Shown one piece after another: positions 9,252-18,085 of a stretch of DNA of 64,000 nucleotides. Both the position numbers and the translations under genes were made by a program. This DNA is from Pseudomonas marincola (lineage in GTDB: Bacteria > Pseudomonadota > Gammaproteobacteria > Pseudomonadales > Pseudomonadaceae): positions 124,001 to 188,000 of the forward strand of contig NZ_FPBC01000004.1 of NCBI RefSeq assembly GCF_900116605.1, given 5' to 3'. The notes under the pieces were generated by a model. The model was not told the DNA's origin. It ran no database searches and was given only the letters and a program-made list of their open reading frames with translations. Position 1 is the stretch's first letter; every line of letters begins with the position of its first letter.

Positions 9252-9647
9252 ATGAAAGGCAGTTGTTTGTGCGGCGCAATCGAATACCAGATAGACAGCC
9301 TCGACAAGCCGATCGGGCATTGTCATTGCCGCACCTGCCGCAAGGCGCACTCTGCGGCCTTTGCCACCACGGCCGGGGTACTGCGCGAGCATTTTCGCTG
9401 GCTCAAAGGTGAAGACAAACTAGCATCTTTCGAGTCATCGCCCGGCAAACTGCGGCGCTTCTGCTCAGTCTGCGGCTCGCACTTGGTTGCCGAGCGCGAC
9501 CAGCAGCCTCATGTGATTGTGCGCGTTGCCACACTCGATGAAGACCCTGGCGTGCAACCTCAGCACCATATCTGGACTGAATACGACGTGCCGTGGCTCG
9601 AATACAACGGCCTGCCGGCCTATGATCAGTGGCAGCCGGGGCGCTGA
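9252..9647 (+). CDS. GFA family zinc-binding protein
   Basis: 131 residues. The cysteine pattern CLCG near residue 5, GHCHCRTCRKAH near residue 25 and FCSVCGSHL near residue 73 defines the glutathione-dependent formaldehyde-activating (GFA) family, which binds two zinc ions. The open frame starts 45 codons earlier, overlapping phzF, but GGAGG (9243-9247) directly precedes the ATG at 9252. Actual formaldehyde activity is doubtful for many members. Confidence 0.9.
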   Translation: MKGSCLCGAIEYQIDSLDKPIGHCHCRTCRKAHSAAFATTAGVLREHFRWLKGEDKLASFESSPGKLRRFCSVCGSHLVAERDQQPHVIVRVATLDEDPGVQPQHHIWTEYDVPWLEYNGLPAYDQWQPGR

Positions 9648-9697
9648 AACCCGTATGCTTGGCGCTTTAAGCCTGAGCGCAGAAACAGGAGCCGGAC

Positions 9698-9970
9698 ATG
9701 GAAGCAAAAGTGATAATTGCCATCGTGGTGATCGTGGCGCTTATCGGCCATTACTGGCTCTATAAATGGATCAAGTTCAAAATCGATGAAGGCGTGGTGC
9801 TGAAGTTTCTGCGAGACGCTGCCGCCACAAACCCTGAAACCCGCCACACCGCGCAAGGCATGGCCGAAGCGTTACTCCTGCCCCCCGACCGGGTTCGCGC
9901 AGTTTGCACGCGCAGCCCGGAAATTATCGCCGTTCAGGGCGCGCCAGACACCTGGAGCCTGAAACGCTGA
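9698..9970 (+). CDS. Small membrane-anchored protein of unknown function
   Basis: 90 residues. An N-terminal membrane segment (about residues 4-23) is followed by a soluble part with a winged-helix-like look (VVLKFLRDAAATNPETRHTAQGMAEALLL, then a basic PDRVRAVCTRSPEI). I do not recognise a named family. It could be a membrane-tethered regulator or adaptor, which is inference only. A ribosome site (CAGGAG) precedes the ATG. Confidence 0.65.
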   Translation: MEAKVIIAIVVIVALIGHYWLYKWIKFKIDEGVVLKFLRDAAATNPETRHTAQGMAEALLLPPDRVRAVCTRSPEIIAVQGAPDTWSLKR

Positions 9971-9983
9971 TGGGTAACTCAGG

Positions 9984-10193
9984 TTGAACTCAGGCACAGC
10001 AGCACTGTTGTGGGGTTTGCTGTTCGGCTCTATTGGCCTCGGCTACGCCATTTACGGCAAGAAACAGCGCTCAGCCGTGCCTTTTGTTTGCGGCCTGCTG
10101 CTGATGGGCCTGCCCTACTTCATCGAATCTGTTGTGCTGATGGTCGCGGTGTGCGCCGTGGTGGCGGCATTGCCTTACTTTTTCAGGCGCTAG
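9984..10193 (+). CDS. Small two-to-three-helix membrane protein
   Basis: 69 residues, almost entirely hydrophobic, with YGKKQ between the first and second segments and FFRR at the end. Similar small Pseudomonas proteins start at the equivalent of NSGTAALLWGLLFGS, which supports the TTG at 9984; there is no ATG or GTG nearby in frame, and no strong ribosome site. Such proteins are sometimes labelled amino-acid transport protein, for which I see no basis. Confidence 0.6.
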   Translation: MNSGTAALLWGLLFGSIGLGYAIYGKKQRSAVPFVCGLLLMGLPYFIESVVLMVAVCAVVAALPYFFRR

Positions 10194-10246
10194 GCTCAAC
10201 AACCGCGTGTTATCGCCGCGATAAATGGATGCTGCAACCACTGCCA

Positions 10247-10522
10247 ATGAGCACAGCGATGCCGAACACCAACGCCGTACACCACGAGAACACCGACCTT
10301 ACAGGCTCGACTTTTGACGACGTCAATTTGAGCCACGCCCGCTTCAATGACGTTCGCATGGATCTGGCACAGTTCAACAACGTCTCGTTGCGTAACGCTA
10401 CCCTGCGCAACGTCTGCCTGAGCGGGGTTCGTATCGAAGATGCCGACCTCAGCGAAATGACCATTGATGGCATTGCCGTCAGCGAGTTGTTTCGTGCCTA
10501 CCAGCTGCTTCACGCGCGCTGA
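10247..10522 (+). CDS. Pentapeptide-repeat protein (short)
   Basis: 91 residues from this start. From LTGSTFDDVNLSHARFNDV onwards every fifth residue is L, F or another hydrophobic, giving about 11 A(D/N)LXX-type repeats that would form a right-handed quadrilateral beta-helix. In-frame ATGs exist at 10229, 10247 and 10259, none with a strong ribosome site; the repeat region is unaffected by the choice. Function is unknown. Confidence 0.65.
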   Translation: MSTAMPNTNAVHHENTDLTGSTFDDVNLSHARFNDVRMDLAQFNNVSLRNATLRNVCLSGVRIEDADLSEMTIDGIAVSELFRAYQLLHAR

Positions 10523-10584
10523 ATTCGACCCTATCATTGGCGCTCGCGGCCTGACTCTGGCCTGACCTCGCAGAAACCACAGCA

Positions 10585-10935
10585 ATGAATCCAATCCTCG
10601 TCTCAATCGGGCTTCTCGCCTGCAGCAATGTGTTCATGACCTTCGCCTGGTATGCCCACCTCAAGGAATTGAATAACAAACCCTGGATAATCGCCGCGTT
10701 CATCAGTTGGGGCATCGCGCTGTTCGAATACTTGCTGCAGGTTCCGGCCAACCGCATTGGCTTTACTGTGTTGAGTGTCGGCCAGCTGAAAATCATTCAG
10801 GAAGTCATCACCCTGAGTGTTTTCGTGCCGTTTTCGGTGATGTACCTCAAGGAACCACTGAAGCTGGATTACTTGTGGGCAGGCCTTTGCCTGGTGGGCG
10901 CGGTTTACTTTATGTTTAGAAGCAAGCTCGGCTGA
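10585..10935 (+). CDS. DMT-like DUF486 family membrane protein
   Basis: 116 residues with four predicted membrane helices. FMTFAWYAHLK near residue 13, FEYLLQVPANRIG in the middle and the end LKLDYLWAGLCLVGAVYFMF are the DUF486 signature, a four-helix relative of the drug/metabolite transporter superfamily. The substrate is unknown. Confidence 0.88.
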   Translation: MNPILVSIGLLACSNVFMTFAWYAHLKELNNKPWIIAAFISWGIALFEYLLQVPANRIGFTVLSVGQLKIIQEVITLSVFVPFSVMYLKEPLKLDYLWAGLCLVGAVYFMFRSKLG

Positions 10936-11046
10936 TCCGGCTGGTAACAGCTGAAAATTGTGGCTTTTCGGGTGATGCGCTTTACTCATGCGCTAACCCA
11001 CTGGCATCGCGGACCAGCATCACGCGCCACCTGACAGGAGCCGAAG

Positions 11047-11427
11047 ATGAACACAGCCCAGTCAAACAAAGAAACCGCAGTCGCCTTTCTCCAGCTGGCT
11101 ATCTCGGGGCATAGCGCCAAGGCTTACAGCGCCTGCGTGCGCCACGACTTTATCCACCATAACCCGCACTTCAAGGGCGATGCCCAGTCGCTGATGCAGG
11201 CCATGCAGGAAAATGCCGAGAACAATCCTTGCGCCGCACTCGAGGTACAGACCTGCTTGCAGGACGGTGACCGCGTGGCTGTTCACTCGCGGGTGATTCA
11301 TAAACCGGGCGATCCCGGCATTGCGGTGGTGCACCTGTTTCGATTTGTCGATGGCCTTATCGTCGAACTGTGGGATATTGCTCAGGCGGTGCCTGCCCAG
11401 TCACCGAATCAACACGGAATGTTCTAG
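11047..11427 (+). CDS. SnoaL-like / NTF2-superfamily protein
   Basis: 126 residues with the cone-shaped alpha+beta barrel pattern of SnoaL/NTF2-like proteins: an N-terminal helix pair, DFIHHNPHFKGD, and a C-terminal strand VVHLFRFVDGLIVELWDIAQ. A good CAGGAG ribosome site precedes the ATG. Catalytic activity is unknown; many relatives are stress-linked or unassigned. The following cupin gene is in the same frame, after the TAG stop. Confidence 0.8.
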   Translation: MNTAQSNKETAVAFLQLAISGHSAKAYSACVRHDFIHHNPHFKGDAQSLMQAMQENAENNPCAALEVQTCLQDGDRVAVHSRVIHKPGDPGIAVVHLFRFVDGLIVELWDIAQAVPAQSPNQHGMF

Positions 11428-11517
11428 CTATCCCGACACGGAGGTTTAAAGAGCGGTCTTTATCCCGACAAATTTCGCACCCTACCCCTCTACAGCGGGC
11501 GATTTGATGCCTACAAG

Positions 11518-11775
11518 TTGGCGGCAGACGGCGCCGATGTCCTGCTGGCCTCCTACGCCAGCGGCGACCATATCGAACCCCACAGCCACGACACCGATAA
11601 CTATGGGGTGATTATTCGCGGCGAATTAATCTTGCATATGCACGGCGCTGTTCAGCGCTTCGGCATCGGCGACTGGTATCACGTACCGGCGCATGTTGAA
11701 CATGCCGCCTCTTTCGAGCAGGACACCGACGAAATCGAGTTCTGGTTCAAGCCAACCGACATCGCAGCAGAATAG
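11518..11775 (+). CDS. Cupin-fold protein; N-terminus uncertain (no start codon at the expected site)
   Basis: From TTG 11518 the protein has 85 residues. It carries the cupin metal motif HIEPHSHDTDNYGVIIRGE and a second motif GDWYHVPAHVEHAA. Similarity to cupins seems to begin earlier: the same frame continues upstream as SGLYPDKFRTLPLYSGRFDAYK, back to a GGAGG at 11440-11444. At the spot where a start would be expected (11449-11451) the codon is AAG, one base away from ATG, and there is no ATG, GTG or TTG between the preceding TAG and 11518. Either translation begins at the poorly placed TTG, or the original start has been lost or misread. Confidence 0.6.
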   Translation: MAADGADVLLASYASGDHIEPHSHDTDNYGVIIRGELILHMHGAVQRFGIGDWYHVPAHVEHAASFEQDTDEIEFWFKPTDIAAE

Positions 11776-11777
11776 CC

Positions 11778-12179
11778 TTAGCGTTCGTCGGCGTAACACA
11801 CTGGCGAGCTTGAATCGCCGCGCCTATCCAGCTCATCCTCAAGGAATTCGGCCAAGACCACGGCGTTATTCTGCTCCGTGTCCTTGGCCGCATACAGCAG
11901 CGTCAGGGTTTCACGTGCGGCGATCACCAGCAGTTGCTGCCAGTATTCCGGATGCGCCGCCAGTTCCTGACGATAACCCTGACGGAACTCAGTGAAGGTG
12001 TCGGGGTGTTGGTGAAACTGTTTGCGCAACGCATCACTCGGCGCCACCTCTTTGCACCAGTTAACGTCAGACAAATCAGCCTTGCTAATGCCGCGCGGCC
12101 ACAGCCGATCCACCAGCACCCGCTGTCCGTCGTTATCGGTTACGGCTTCATAGACTCGCTTAGATTGAATCATCGCCAT
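11778..12179 (-). CDS. DUF488 family protein
   Basis: 133 residues. RVYEAVTDNDGQRVLVDRLWPRGISK at the start and LTLLYAAKDTEQNNAVVLAEFL at the end are the DUF488 signature. The longer frame was trimmed because the ATG at 12179 follows AAGAGG at good spacing. Function is unknown in the family. It converges tail to tail with the cupin gene, with only two bases between the stops. Confidence 0.85.
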   Translation of the reverse strand: MAMIQSKRVYEAVTDNDGQRVLVDRLWPRGISKADLSDVNWCKEVAPSDALRKQFHQHPDTFTEFRQGYRQELAAHPEYWQQLLVIAARETLTLLYAAKDTEQNNAVVLAEFLEDELDRRGDSSSPVCYADER

Positions 12180-12242
12180 GCTGCCTCTTGTGAACACCGG
12201 GCGGGCTCGGTAACGTGGCCGCACTTGTCAGGAGACCTTGTG

Positions 12243-12908
12243 ATGCAACTCAGCCGCGCCTTTGTATTTGCCCTGTTACCCATTTTTGCCGGTTGCGTGT
12301 ACACCGGCAAGCCGGATGCGCCAATTCCTTCCAGTCGCATGCAAGGCGAAGTGAAAATGAGTGCCGGCAAGCTGCTGTTTCAGCCGTGCGATGAGAAGCG
12401 TCAGTTTGTCATCAGCGACGATGACCCAACCGGTGTTGCTCAGGACGCCCGTCGCCTCATGGCTGACGGCGCCACCTCGCTTCACGCCGACTTTGGCGGC
12501 CAGCTGACCGCCGGTGACAACAACGAAGCCGATGGCCGATTTGTGCTCGACACGGTTTATCGCCTGCAGGCCGAAGGCCAAACCTGCCGCGACCTGAATT
12601 TCTTGCCAACCGTGATCAACGCCAGTGGCACTGAGCCAGACTGGAATGTGTTGGTCAGCAATAAGGGCATGCTCCTCAAGCGTCTGGATAAAGACCCGCT
12701 GGTTCTGCCTTATGTGGTCGAGCAGATGCCGGAAGGCCGCACCAGCATCGCCAGCGAAGCCAATGGTGAGCGCGTTGAATTGTGGGTCACTCCGCAGCGC
12801 TGCATTAACAGCATGAGCGGAGGCGTGCAGCACTTGAGCGCAGAACTGCGCCTCAATGGCACGGTTATGCGCGGTTGTGCCTACTACGGCGGCGCATACG
12901 ACCGCTAA
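12243..12908 (+). CDS. Predicted outer-membrane lipoprotein (COG3650-like)
   Basis: 221 residues with a signal peptide and lipobox FAGC (cysteine near residue 18), so it is probably lipid-anchored in the envelope. The soluble part has GKLLFQPCDEKRQF and a C-terminal GCAYYGG, resembling the NlpE/HslJ-flavoured COG3650 lipoproteins. AGGAGA lies upstream of the ATG, and a GTG directly precedes it. The role is unknown. Confidence 0.75.
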   Translation: MQLSRAFVFALLPIFAGCVYTGKPDAPIPSSRMQGEVKMSAGKLLFQPCDEKRQFVISDDDPTGVAQDARRLMADGATSLHADFGGQLTAGDNNEADGRFVLDTVYRLQAEGQTCRDLNFLPTVINASGTEPDWNVLVSNKGMLLKRLDKDPLVLPYVVEQMPEGRTSIASEANGERVELWVTPQRCINSMSGGVQHLSAELRLNGTVMRGCAYYGGAYDR

Positions 12909-13022
12909 ATCGCAAGTGGCTGCTGGCGACCCCCGATGCTGGCAGCCGCTGCTTCGCAACACTTTCAGCCAAACGGCTGACCGGGCTCAGCGCCGGGCAG
13001 TCTCGCGGCGCGCAAATCCGCG

Positions 13023-13028
13023 TATAAT
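13023..13028 (+). promoter_or_regulatory. Candidate -10 element (TATAAT) of the FAD-dehydrogenase gene
   Basis: A perfect TATAAT sits 54 bp upstream of the ATG at 13082. The -35 region is not recognisable. Confidence 0.45.
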
Positions 13029-13081
13029 CAGCGCCTTCTCAAGTTGCCGGGTTGCCTCCGGCCCTGAATGTGGACGCCCTC

Positions 13082-14698
13082 ATGCTGCGCATTACCGAAC
13101 TCAAATTACCCCTCGATCATCCGGAAGAAGCCCTGCGCCCGGCCATTGCGCAGCGTCTTGGCATCAGCGATGACGCCTTGCTCGACTTCACCCTGTTCAA
13201 GCGCAGCTACGATGCGCGCAAGAAATCCAGCGAATTGCAGTTCATCTACACCATCGACTGCGCCGTGCGTGATGAAGCCGCACTGCTCGAAAAATTCGCT
13301 GAAGACCGCCACATCAGCGTCAGCCCCGACATCAGCTACAAGCCTGCGGGCGCAGCCAAGACCGCGCCCGAACAACGCCCAATCGTTGTCGGTTTTGGCC
13401 CCTGCGGGATTTTTGCGGCCTTGATTCTGGCGCAGGCCGGTCTTAAACCGATCGTGCTGGAGCGCGGCAAGGAAGTCCGCCAACGCACCAAAGACACCTG
13501 GGGTTTGTGGCGCAAGAATGTGCTTAACCCGGAATCCAACGTGCAATTTGGTGAGGGCGGCGCCGGGACATTCTCGGACGGCAAACTCTACAGCCAGATC
13601 AAGGACCCGAAATTTCTCGGCCGCAAAGTGCTCACCGAGTTCGTCAAAGCCGGCGCGCCGGAAGAGATCATGTACGTCAGCAAGCCGCATATCGGCACCT
13701 TCCGCCTCACCGGCGTGGTGGCCACCATGCGCGAAGAAATCAAGGCGCTGGGCGGCGAAGTCCGTTTTGAGCAACGCGTCAGCGATGTGTTGATAGAAGA
13801 CGGGCAACTGCAAGGCGTGGTGCTCGAAAACGGCGAGCAATTGCTCAGCCGTCACGTGATTCTGGCGCTCGGTCACAGCTCGCGAGACACCTTCCGCATG
13901 CTCCACAGCCGCGACGTGTTCATGGAAGCCAAGCCGTTCTCGGTGGGGTTCCGCATTGAGCACCCGCAGTCGATCATTGACCGCGCCCGTCTGGGCAAAT
14001 ACGCCGGCCACCCGAAACTGGGCGCGGCCGACTACAAACTGGTGCATCACGCAAAAAATGGCCGCTCGGTTTACAGCTTCTGCATGTGTCCGGGCGGCAC
14101 TGTGGTGGCGGCTACATCGGAGCCCAATCGCGTGGTCACCAACGGCATGAGCCAGTACTCGCGTAATGAGCGCAACGCCAATGCCGGTATCGTCGTGGGC
14201 ATCACCCCGGAGCAGGATTATCCGGGCGGCCCGTTGGCGGGTGTCGAACTGCAAGAGCAGCTTGAATCCCACGCCTACATTCTCGGCGGCAGCACCTATG
14301 AAGCGCCTGGCCAATTGGTCGGTGATTTCATTGCCGGCAAGCCATCCACGGGACTGGGCAGCGTCGAGCCGTCCTACAAGCCTGGGGTGAAACTGGGCGA
14401 TCTGGCGCCGTCTTTGCCGGACTTCGCCATTGAAGCCATTCGCGAGGCGCTGCCCGCGTTCGAAAAGCAGATTCGCGGCTTCTCGATGCACGATGCAGTG
14501 CTCACCGGAATCGAAACCCGCACATCATCGCCCCTGCGTATTACCCGCAACGCAGAACTGCAAAGCCTTAACGTCAAAGGTTTGTTCCCGGCAGGTGAAG
14601 GTGCAGGTTACGCCGGCGGGATTCTCTCGGCGGGCGTCGACGGCATTCGGGTTGCTGAAGCGGTGATCCATGACATGCTCGGCACCTCTCCTGCCTGA
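13082..14698 (+). CDS. FAD-dependent dehydrogenase/oxidoreductase (COG2509-like)
   Basis: 538 residues. The N-terminal ~95 residues form a small alpha/beta domain. The Rossmann FAD motif GFGPCGIFAALILAQAG follows, then EGGAGTFSDGKL and a C-terminal GEGAGYAGGILSAGVDG that closes the FAD site. This layout matches the conserved NAD(P)/FAD-dependent proteins of COG2509, whose substrate is not known to me. The start is the ATG at 13082; the open frame extends 10 codons upstream. Confidence 0.88.
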   Translation: MLRITELKLPLDHPEEALRPAIAQRLGISDDALLDFTLFKRSYDARKKSSELQFIYTIDCAVRDEAALLEKFAEDRHISVSPDISYKPAGAAKTAPEQRPIVVGFGPCGIFAALILAQAGLKPIVLERGKEVRQRTKDTWGLWRKNVLNPESNVQFGEGGAGTFSDGKLYSQIKDPKFLGRKVLTEFVKAGAPEEIMYVSKPHIGTFRLTGVVATMREEIKALGGEVRFEQRVSDVLIEDGQLQGVVLENGEQLLSRHVILALGHSSRDTFRMLHSRDVFMEAKPFSVGFRIEHPQSIIDRARLGKYAGHPKLGAADYKLVHHAKNGRSVYSFCMCPGGTVVAATSEPNRVVTNGMSQYSRNERNANAGIVVGITPEQDYPGGPLAGVELQEQLESHAYILGGSTYEAPGQLVGDFIAGKPSTGLGSVEPSYKPGVKLGDLAPSLPDFAIEAIREALPAFEKQIRGFSMHDAVLTGIETRTSSPLRITRNAELQSLNVKGLFPAGEGAGYAGGILSAGVDGIRVAEAVIHDMLGTSPA

Positions 14699-14866
14699 GC
14701 CCTTTTACCGCGCAATACAGCGGCAGGTGGCGTGTTCAACCCCACCCGCCTCAGCATAGATGCCCCAAGCGTTTTGCGTGCCGCGCCATCGCCCCAGCTC
14801 GCTGAGGCATGGCGCAGCTAATCACATCCCTGCCGCCTGTCTCCGCTCCGGCGGCTGGTATACATC

Positions 14867-15187
14867 TCAGTCCACGATCAGTTTGTCGCGATTTTTATCG
14901 ATGATCGAGGTGCCAATTCCTTTCACCTCCAGCAATTCATCGACGCTGACAAAATCGCCATGCGCGTCGCGATGATTGACTATCTCCGAGGCTTTTACCT
15001 CGCCGACACCAGCCAGTGACTGCTGCAAGGTTTGTGCATCGGCGGTATTGAGGTTTATCGCACTGTTGTTTTGCTCCTGAACGGCCGGTTCAGTACCGGC
15101 CACTGCCTGCTCCGGCTCGGCCATTACATGACAAGGGCCTGCTAACAGGAGGGTTGCAAAAATGAGCTGCAAAAAATGACTGCGCAT
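14867..15187 (-). CDS. ComEA-like helix-hairpin-helix protein
   Basis: 106 residues. A signal peptide ends near MAEPEQ, then a low-complexity linker, then a ComEA helix-hairpin-helix domain (INLNTADAQTLQQSLAGVGEVKASEIV with a second GIGTSIIDKNRDKL hairpin). It is probably a periplasmic DNA-binding protein. Small ComEA proteins serve DNA uptake in competent bacteria, but no other competence gene is in this window. It is divergent from the GH17 gene. Confidence 0.9.
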   Translation of the reverse strand: MRSHFLQLIFATLLLAGPCHVMAEPEQAVAGTEPAVQEQNNSAINLNTADAQTLQQSLAGVGEVKASEIVNHRDAHGDFVSVDELLEVKGIGTSIIDKNRDKLIVD

Positions 15188-15406
15188 GGTCGAACTCCAT
15201 CTCGGTAAATATTGGCCGGCCTGGCCACAGTTGCGTTGGCGAACTGCAAGGGCAAACCTAGCTGGCAGTAAGCGGCTGTCAATCCGGGGCTTGTGTTTGC
15301 GCGCTCATATCGTTTAAGTAGATCGTTCACGGTCGGTTAATCCGTCCATATCCGCGCCGCTGCGCTTGGGCTAATATGCGCCGCTTGTCCCTTGACTACC
15401 GCAACT

Positions 15407-16960
15407 ATGCCAGCCAAAAAACCCTCTGTTCGCCTCGTCTACCTTGTTGCTTGCGCAGTCAGCCTCGCGCTCCTGACCTACCTTTGGTACGGACTTGGCC
15501 GCGCGGTGAACCTGCCTGATGTTGCCAGCGCCAGCCACAAAATGCAGTGCGCCTCATACAGCCCGTTCGGCAAGGACCAGTCGCCATTCCAGCAGCCGCT
15601 GCAAATACACCGCGAGCAAATGGAGACCGATCTGGCGCTGCTGGCCAAGCAATTCACCTGCGTGCGCAGCTATTCGGTCACAGGCCTTGAGGCGTTGCCA
15701 GAAATTGCCCGCGAACATGGCCTCACATTGATGATCGGCGCCTGGGTCAGCCGTAGCCATGACGACACCCAAGTCGAAATCAATAACGCGATACGCATGG
15801 CCAACGCCAATCCGGATGTTGTCAAAGCGGTCATTGTCGGCAACGAAGCGCTGCTGCGCAAAGAAGTGACGCCGCGCCAATTGGTCAAGCTGATCGAGCA
15901 GGTCAAAGCCAAGGTCAAGCAGCCTGTCACTTACGCCGATGTCTGGGAGTTCTGGCTCAAGCATCCGGAAGTAGCACCGGCGGTAGACTTCATCACCATC
16001 CACCTGCTGCCCTATTGGGAAGATAATCCGGCGGGCATCGACACTGCGCTGAGCAAAGTTGCCAAGGTGCATGATCGCTTTGCCAGACAATTCGCCCCGA
16101 AAGAGATTTTCATCGGTGAAACCGGCTGGCCAAGCGAAGGCCGCCAGCGTGAAACCGCAGTGCCCAGCCGGGTTAATCAAGCGCTCTTCATGCGCGGCTT
16201 CGTGGCGATGGCTGAGGAAAATGGCTGGCATTACAACTTGATCGAAGCGTTCGATCAGCCCTGGAAGCGCGCCAGCGAAGGCGCAGTGGGCGGTTACTGG
16301 GGGCTTTATGATGCCGACCGCAACGACAAGGCGATTTTGCAGGGCGATGTCTCCAATGTGCCTGACTGGCCCGTCTGGCTGGCGGTCAGCGGCGCTTTGG
16401 CGCTGATAGCCTTATGGCTGGGCGGTACAGTCACTTCGCGACGCAATGCCTTGCTGCTGCCTGCACTGGCCAGTATTGCCGGGGGTTCTATCGCGCTGTG
16501 GGCCCAGTTGAGCTGGCTTACCAGCCGCTATTGGGGCGAATGGTTGTGGGCATTTGCCTTGCTGCTGCTCAATTTGCTGGTCATGGCGCACGCGGCCCTC
16601 GCCCTTTCAAATCAGCACGGCTGGCGCCAGCGCTGGTTCCAGTGGTTGCAGCGTCGCGCCCATTACTGGCTTTTGGGGGCTGGTTTTGCGGGGGCAGTAA
16701 TGATGCTCGCGTTGGTGGTGGATGCGCGTTATCGCAGCTTCCCGAGCAGTGCTTTGCTGCTGCCGGCGTTGTTCTATGCGTTGCGCCCAGTGCGTATGCC
16801 GGTTCGTGAGTGCAGGCTGTTGGCATTGATCGTTACGCTGGGCATTGCACCGCAGCTGTATATCGAAACCCTGGGTAATCAGCAGGCCATTGGCTGGGCG
16901 CTGGTCAGTGCACTGCTCGCCTGCGCACTCTGGCGCAGCTCGCGGCCGTTGCCCGGATAA
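15407..16960 (+). CDS. GH17-family membrane beta-glucan synthase/glucosyltransferase
   Basis: 517 residues. One N-terminal membrane helix precedes a periplasmic glycoside hydrolase 17 domain (about residues 40-320). The acid/base candidate is E147 in VIVGNEALL and the nucleophile candidate E238 in IGETGWPS. Six or so C-terminal membrane helices follow. Pseudomonas homologues are commonly named beta-(1,6)-glucan synthase, and GH17 domains of NdvB-type proteins make cyclic glucans by transglycosylation. A TTG at 15392 opens the frame, but the ATG at 15407 is preferred. The activity is inferred from the family. Confidence 0.87.
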   Translation: MPAKKPSVRLVYLVACAVSLALLTYLWYGLGRAVNLPDVASASHKMQCASYSPFGKDQSPFQQPLQIHREQMETDLALLAKQFTCVRSYSVTGLEALPEIAREHGLTLMIGAWVSRSHDDTQVEINNAIRMANANPDVVKAVIVGNEALLRKEVTPRQLVKLIEQVKAKVKQPVTYADVWEFWLKHPEVAPAVDFITIHLLPYWEDNPAGIDTALSKVAKVHDRFARQFAPKEIFIGETGWPSEGRQRETAVPSRVNQALFMRGFVAMAEENGWHYNLIEAFDQPWKRASEGAVGGYWGLYDADRNDKAILQGDVSNVPDWPVWLAVSGALALIALWLGGTVTSRRNALLLPALASIAGGSIALWAQLSWLTSRYWGEWLWAFALLLLNLLVMAHAALALSNQHGWRQRWFQWLQRRAHYWLLGAGFAGAVMMLALVVDARYRSFPSSALLLPALFYALRPVRMPVRECRLLALIVTLGIAPQLYIETLGNQQAIGWALVSALLACALWRSSRPLPG

Positions 16961-17011
16961 GGCCTCGCAAACCCCGCAATGGTTTTGTGCAAACAACCAT
17001 GAGTCGGCACA

Positions 17012-17398
17012 TCAAGCGGCAGCGAAAGGCCGCTTGTTGTCACGCACCAAACGCAACAGCGCCAACACCGTAGCCAGCACACCGAGGCTGGCGCTGTACA
17101 AAATGAGCGCCGGTATCGCCAATAAAAAACTTAGGCCTGCGATAACACGCCCTGCTTTGCCCGGCCAGAAAAAAGCCACTACGGCGCTGGTCAACGCGGC
17201 AGCCGACAAGACCCCGAAGTGTATCCACAGGCCCAGATAGGCTCGCAACTGGCACTGCCAGCTCACCTCGGGTTGCAGACAAATATCAACCCACTGCGCG
17301 TCTTCCATCAAGCTATAGCGCAGCCACAAACTGGCTGCCAGAACCAGCAAGACACTCACCGCAAAGACCAGCCAACCGAGGTAACGAGGCATCAACAT
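17012..17398 (-). CDS. Hypothetical membrane protein, four segments
   Basis: 128 residues with predicted membrane segments near residues 8-26, 52-72, 82-100 and 103-118, and a conserved-looking DICLQPEVSWQCQLRAYLG loop with two cysteines that could form a periplasmic disulfide. I do not recognise a named family. It is convergent with the GH17 gene. AGGA lies before the first ATG; a second ATG is two codons on. Confidence 0.65.
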   Translation of the reverse strand: MLMPRYLGWLVFAVSVLLVLAASLWLRYSLMEDAQWVDICLQPEVSWQCQLRAYLGLWIHFGVLSAAALTSAVVAFFWPGKAGRVIAGLSFLLAIPALILYSASLGVLATVLALLRLVRDNKRPFAAA

Positions 17399-17513
17399 GC
17401 ATTCCTATCAATCAAGCCCGCTAGAGTAATCTGACGGCCAAAGGATGCAAGTGCTGTTGCTCATTTGCCGGTAGCACGGCATTCTCTTCAGGCTAAGCCG
17501 TTAAGGAATGACC

Positions 17514-18005
17514 ATGCACCAGATAAACACCCGCCCTGCTCAACCTCAAGACGTCAGATTCATCATCGAGTTGATTGGCGAGCTGGCCGAGTACGAGAAA
17601 CTCAGTGATCAGGTGGTTGCCGATCCCGCGCAGTTGTCCGAACACCTGTTTGGCGCCAAACCCTATGCTGAAGTGCTGATCGGGGAAATCGACGGCGTAC
17701 CAATGGGCTTTGCGCTGTTCTTCCACAATTATTCGACGTTTCTGACCAAGCCCGGCATCTACCTCGAAGACCTCTATGTGCGGCAGTCCGCGCGCGGCGT
17801 CGGTCTCGGCAAAGCATTGCTCGGAGCACTGGCCAAGCTGACCGTCGAGCGTAATTGCGGTCGCCTGGAATGGTCTGTTCTCGACTGGAATGAACCCGCG
17901 ACCGGCTTTTACAAGAAGCTGGGCGCAGTACCGCAAGATGAATGGACGGTGTACCGGTTAACCGGCTCGGCCTTGGGTGAGTTGGCTGCCTATAACAATA
18001 AATAG
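17514..18005 (+). CDS. GNAT acetyltransferase, thialysine/spermidine acetyltransferase-like
   Basis: 163 residues. The acetyl-CoA-binding motif ARGVGLGKALL is near residue 93, and RLEWSVLDWNEPATGFYKKLGA in the C-terminal half is characteristic of the SSAT/thialysine branch of GNATs. An ATG at 17508 abuts the AAGGA ribosome site, so the ATG at 17514, six bases further, is chosen. The substrate is probably a small amine or lysine analogue (inference). Confidence 0.88.
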   Translation: MHQINTRPAQPQDVRFIIELIGELAEYEKLSDQVVADPAQLSEHLFGAKPYAEVLIGEIDGVPMGFALFFHNYSTFLTKPGIYLEDLYVRQSARGVGLGKALLGALAKLTVERNCGRLEWSVLDWNEPATGFYKKLGAVPQDEWTVYRLTGSALGELAAYNNK

Positions 18006-18085
18006 CAGGCTAAGCGATCATTTTGCTTAATCGATTGTCATACATCCATAACTAAATTGCCCTGCTTGCTAAACAGGATTTTGCC

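Noticed and set aside
13106..14491. 461-residue minus-strand open frame opposite the FAD-dehydrogenase gene
   Set aside because: Shadow frame of a well-supported gene, with no recognisable domain.
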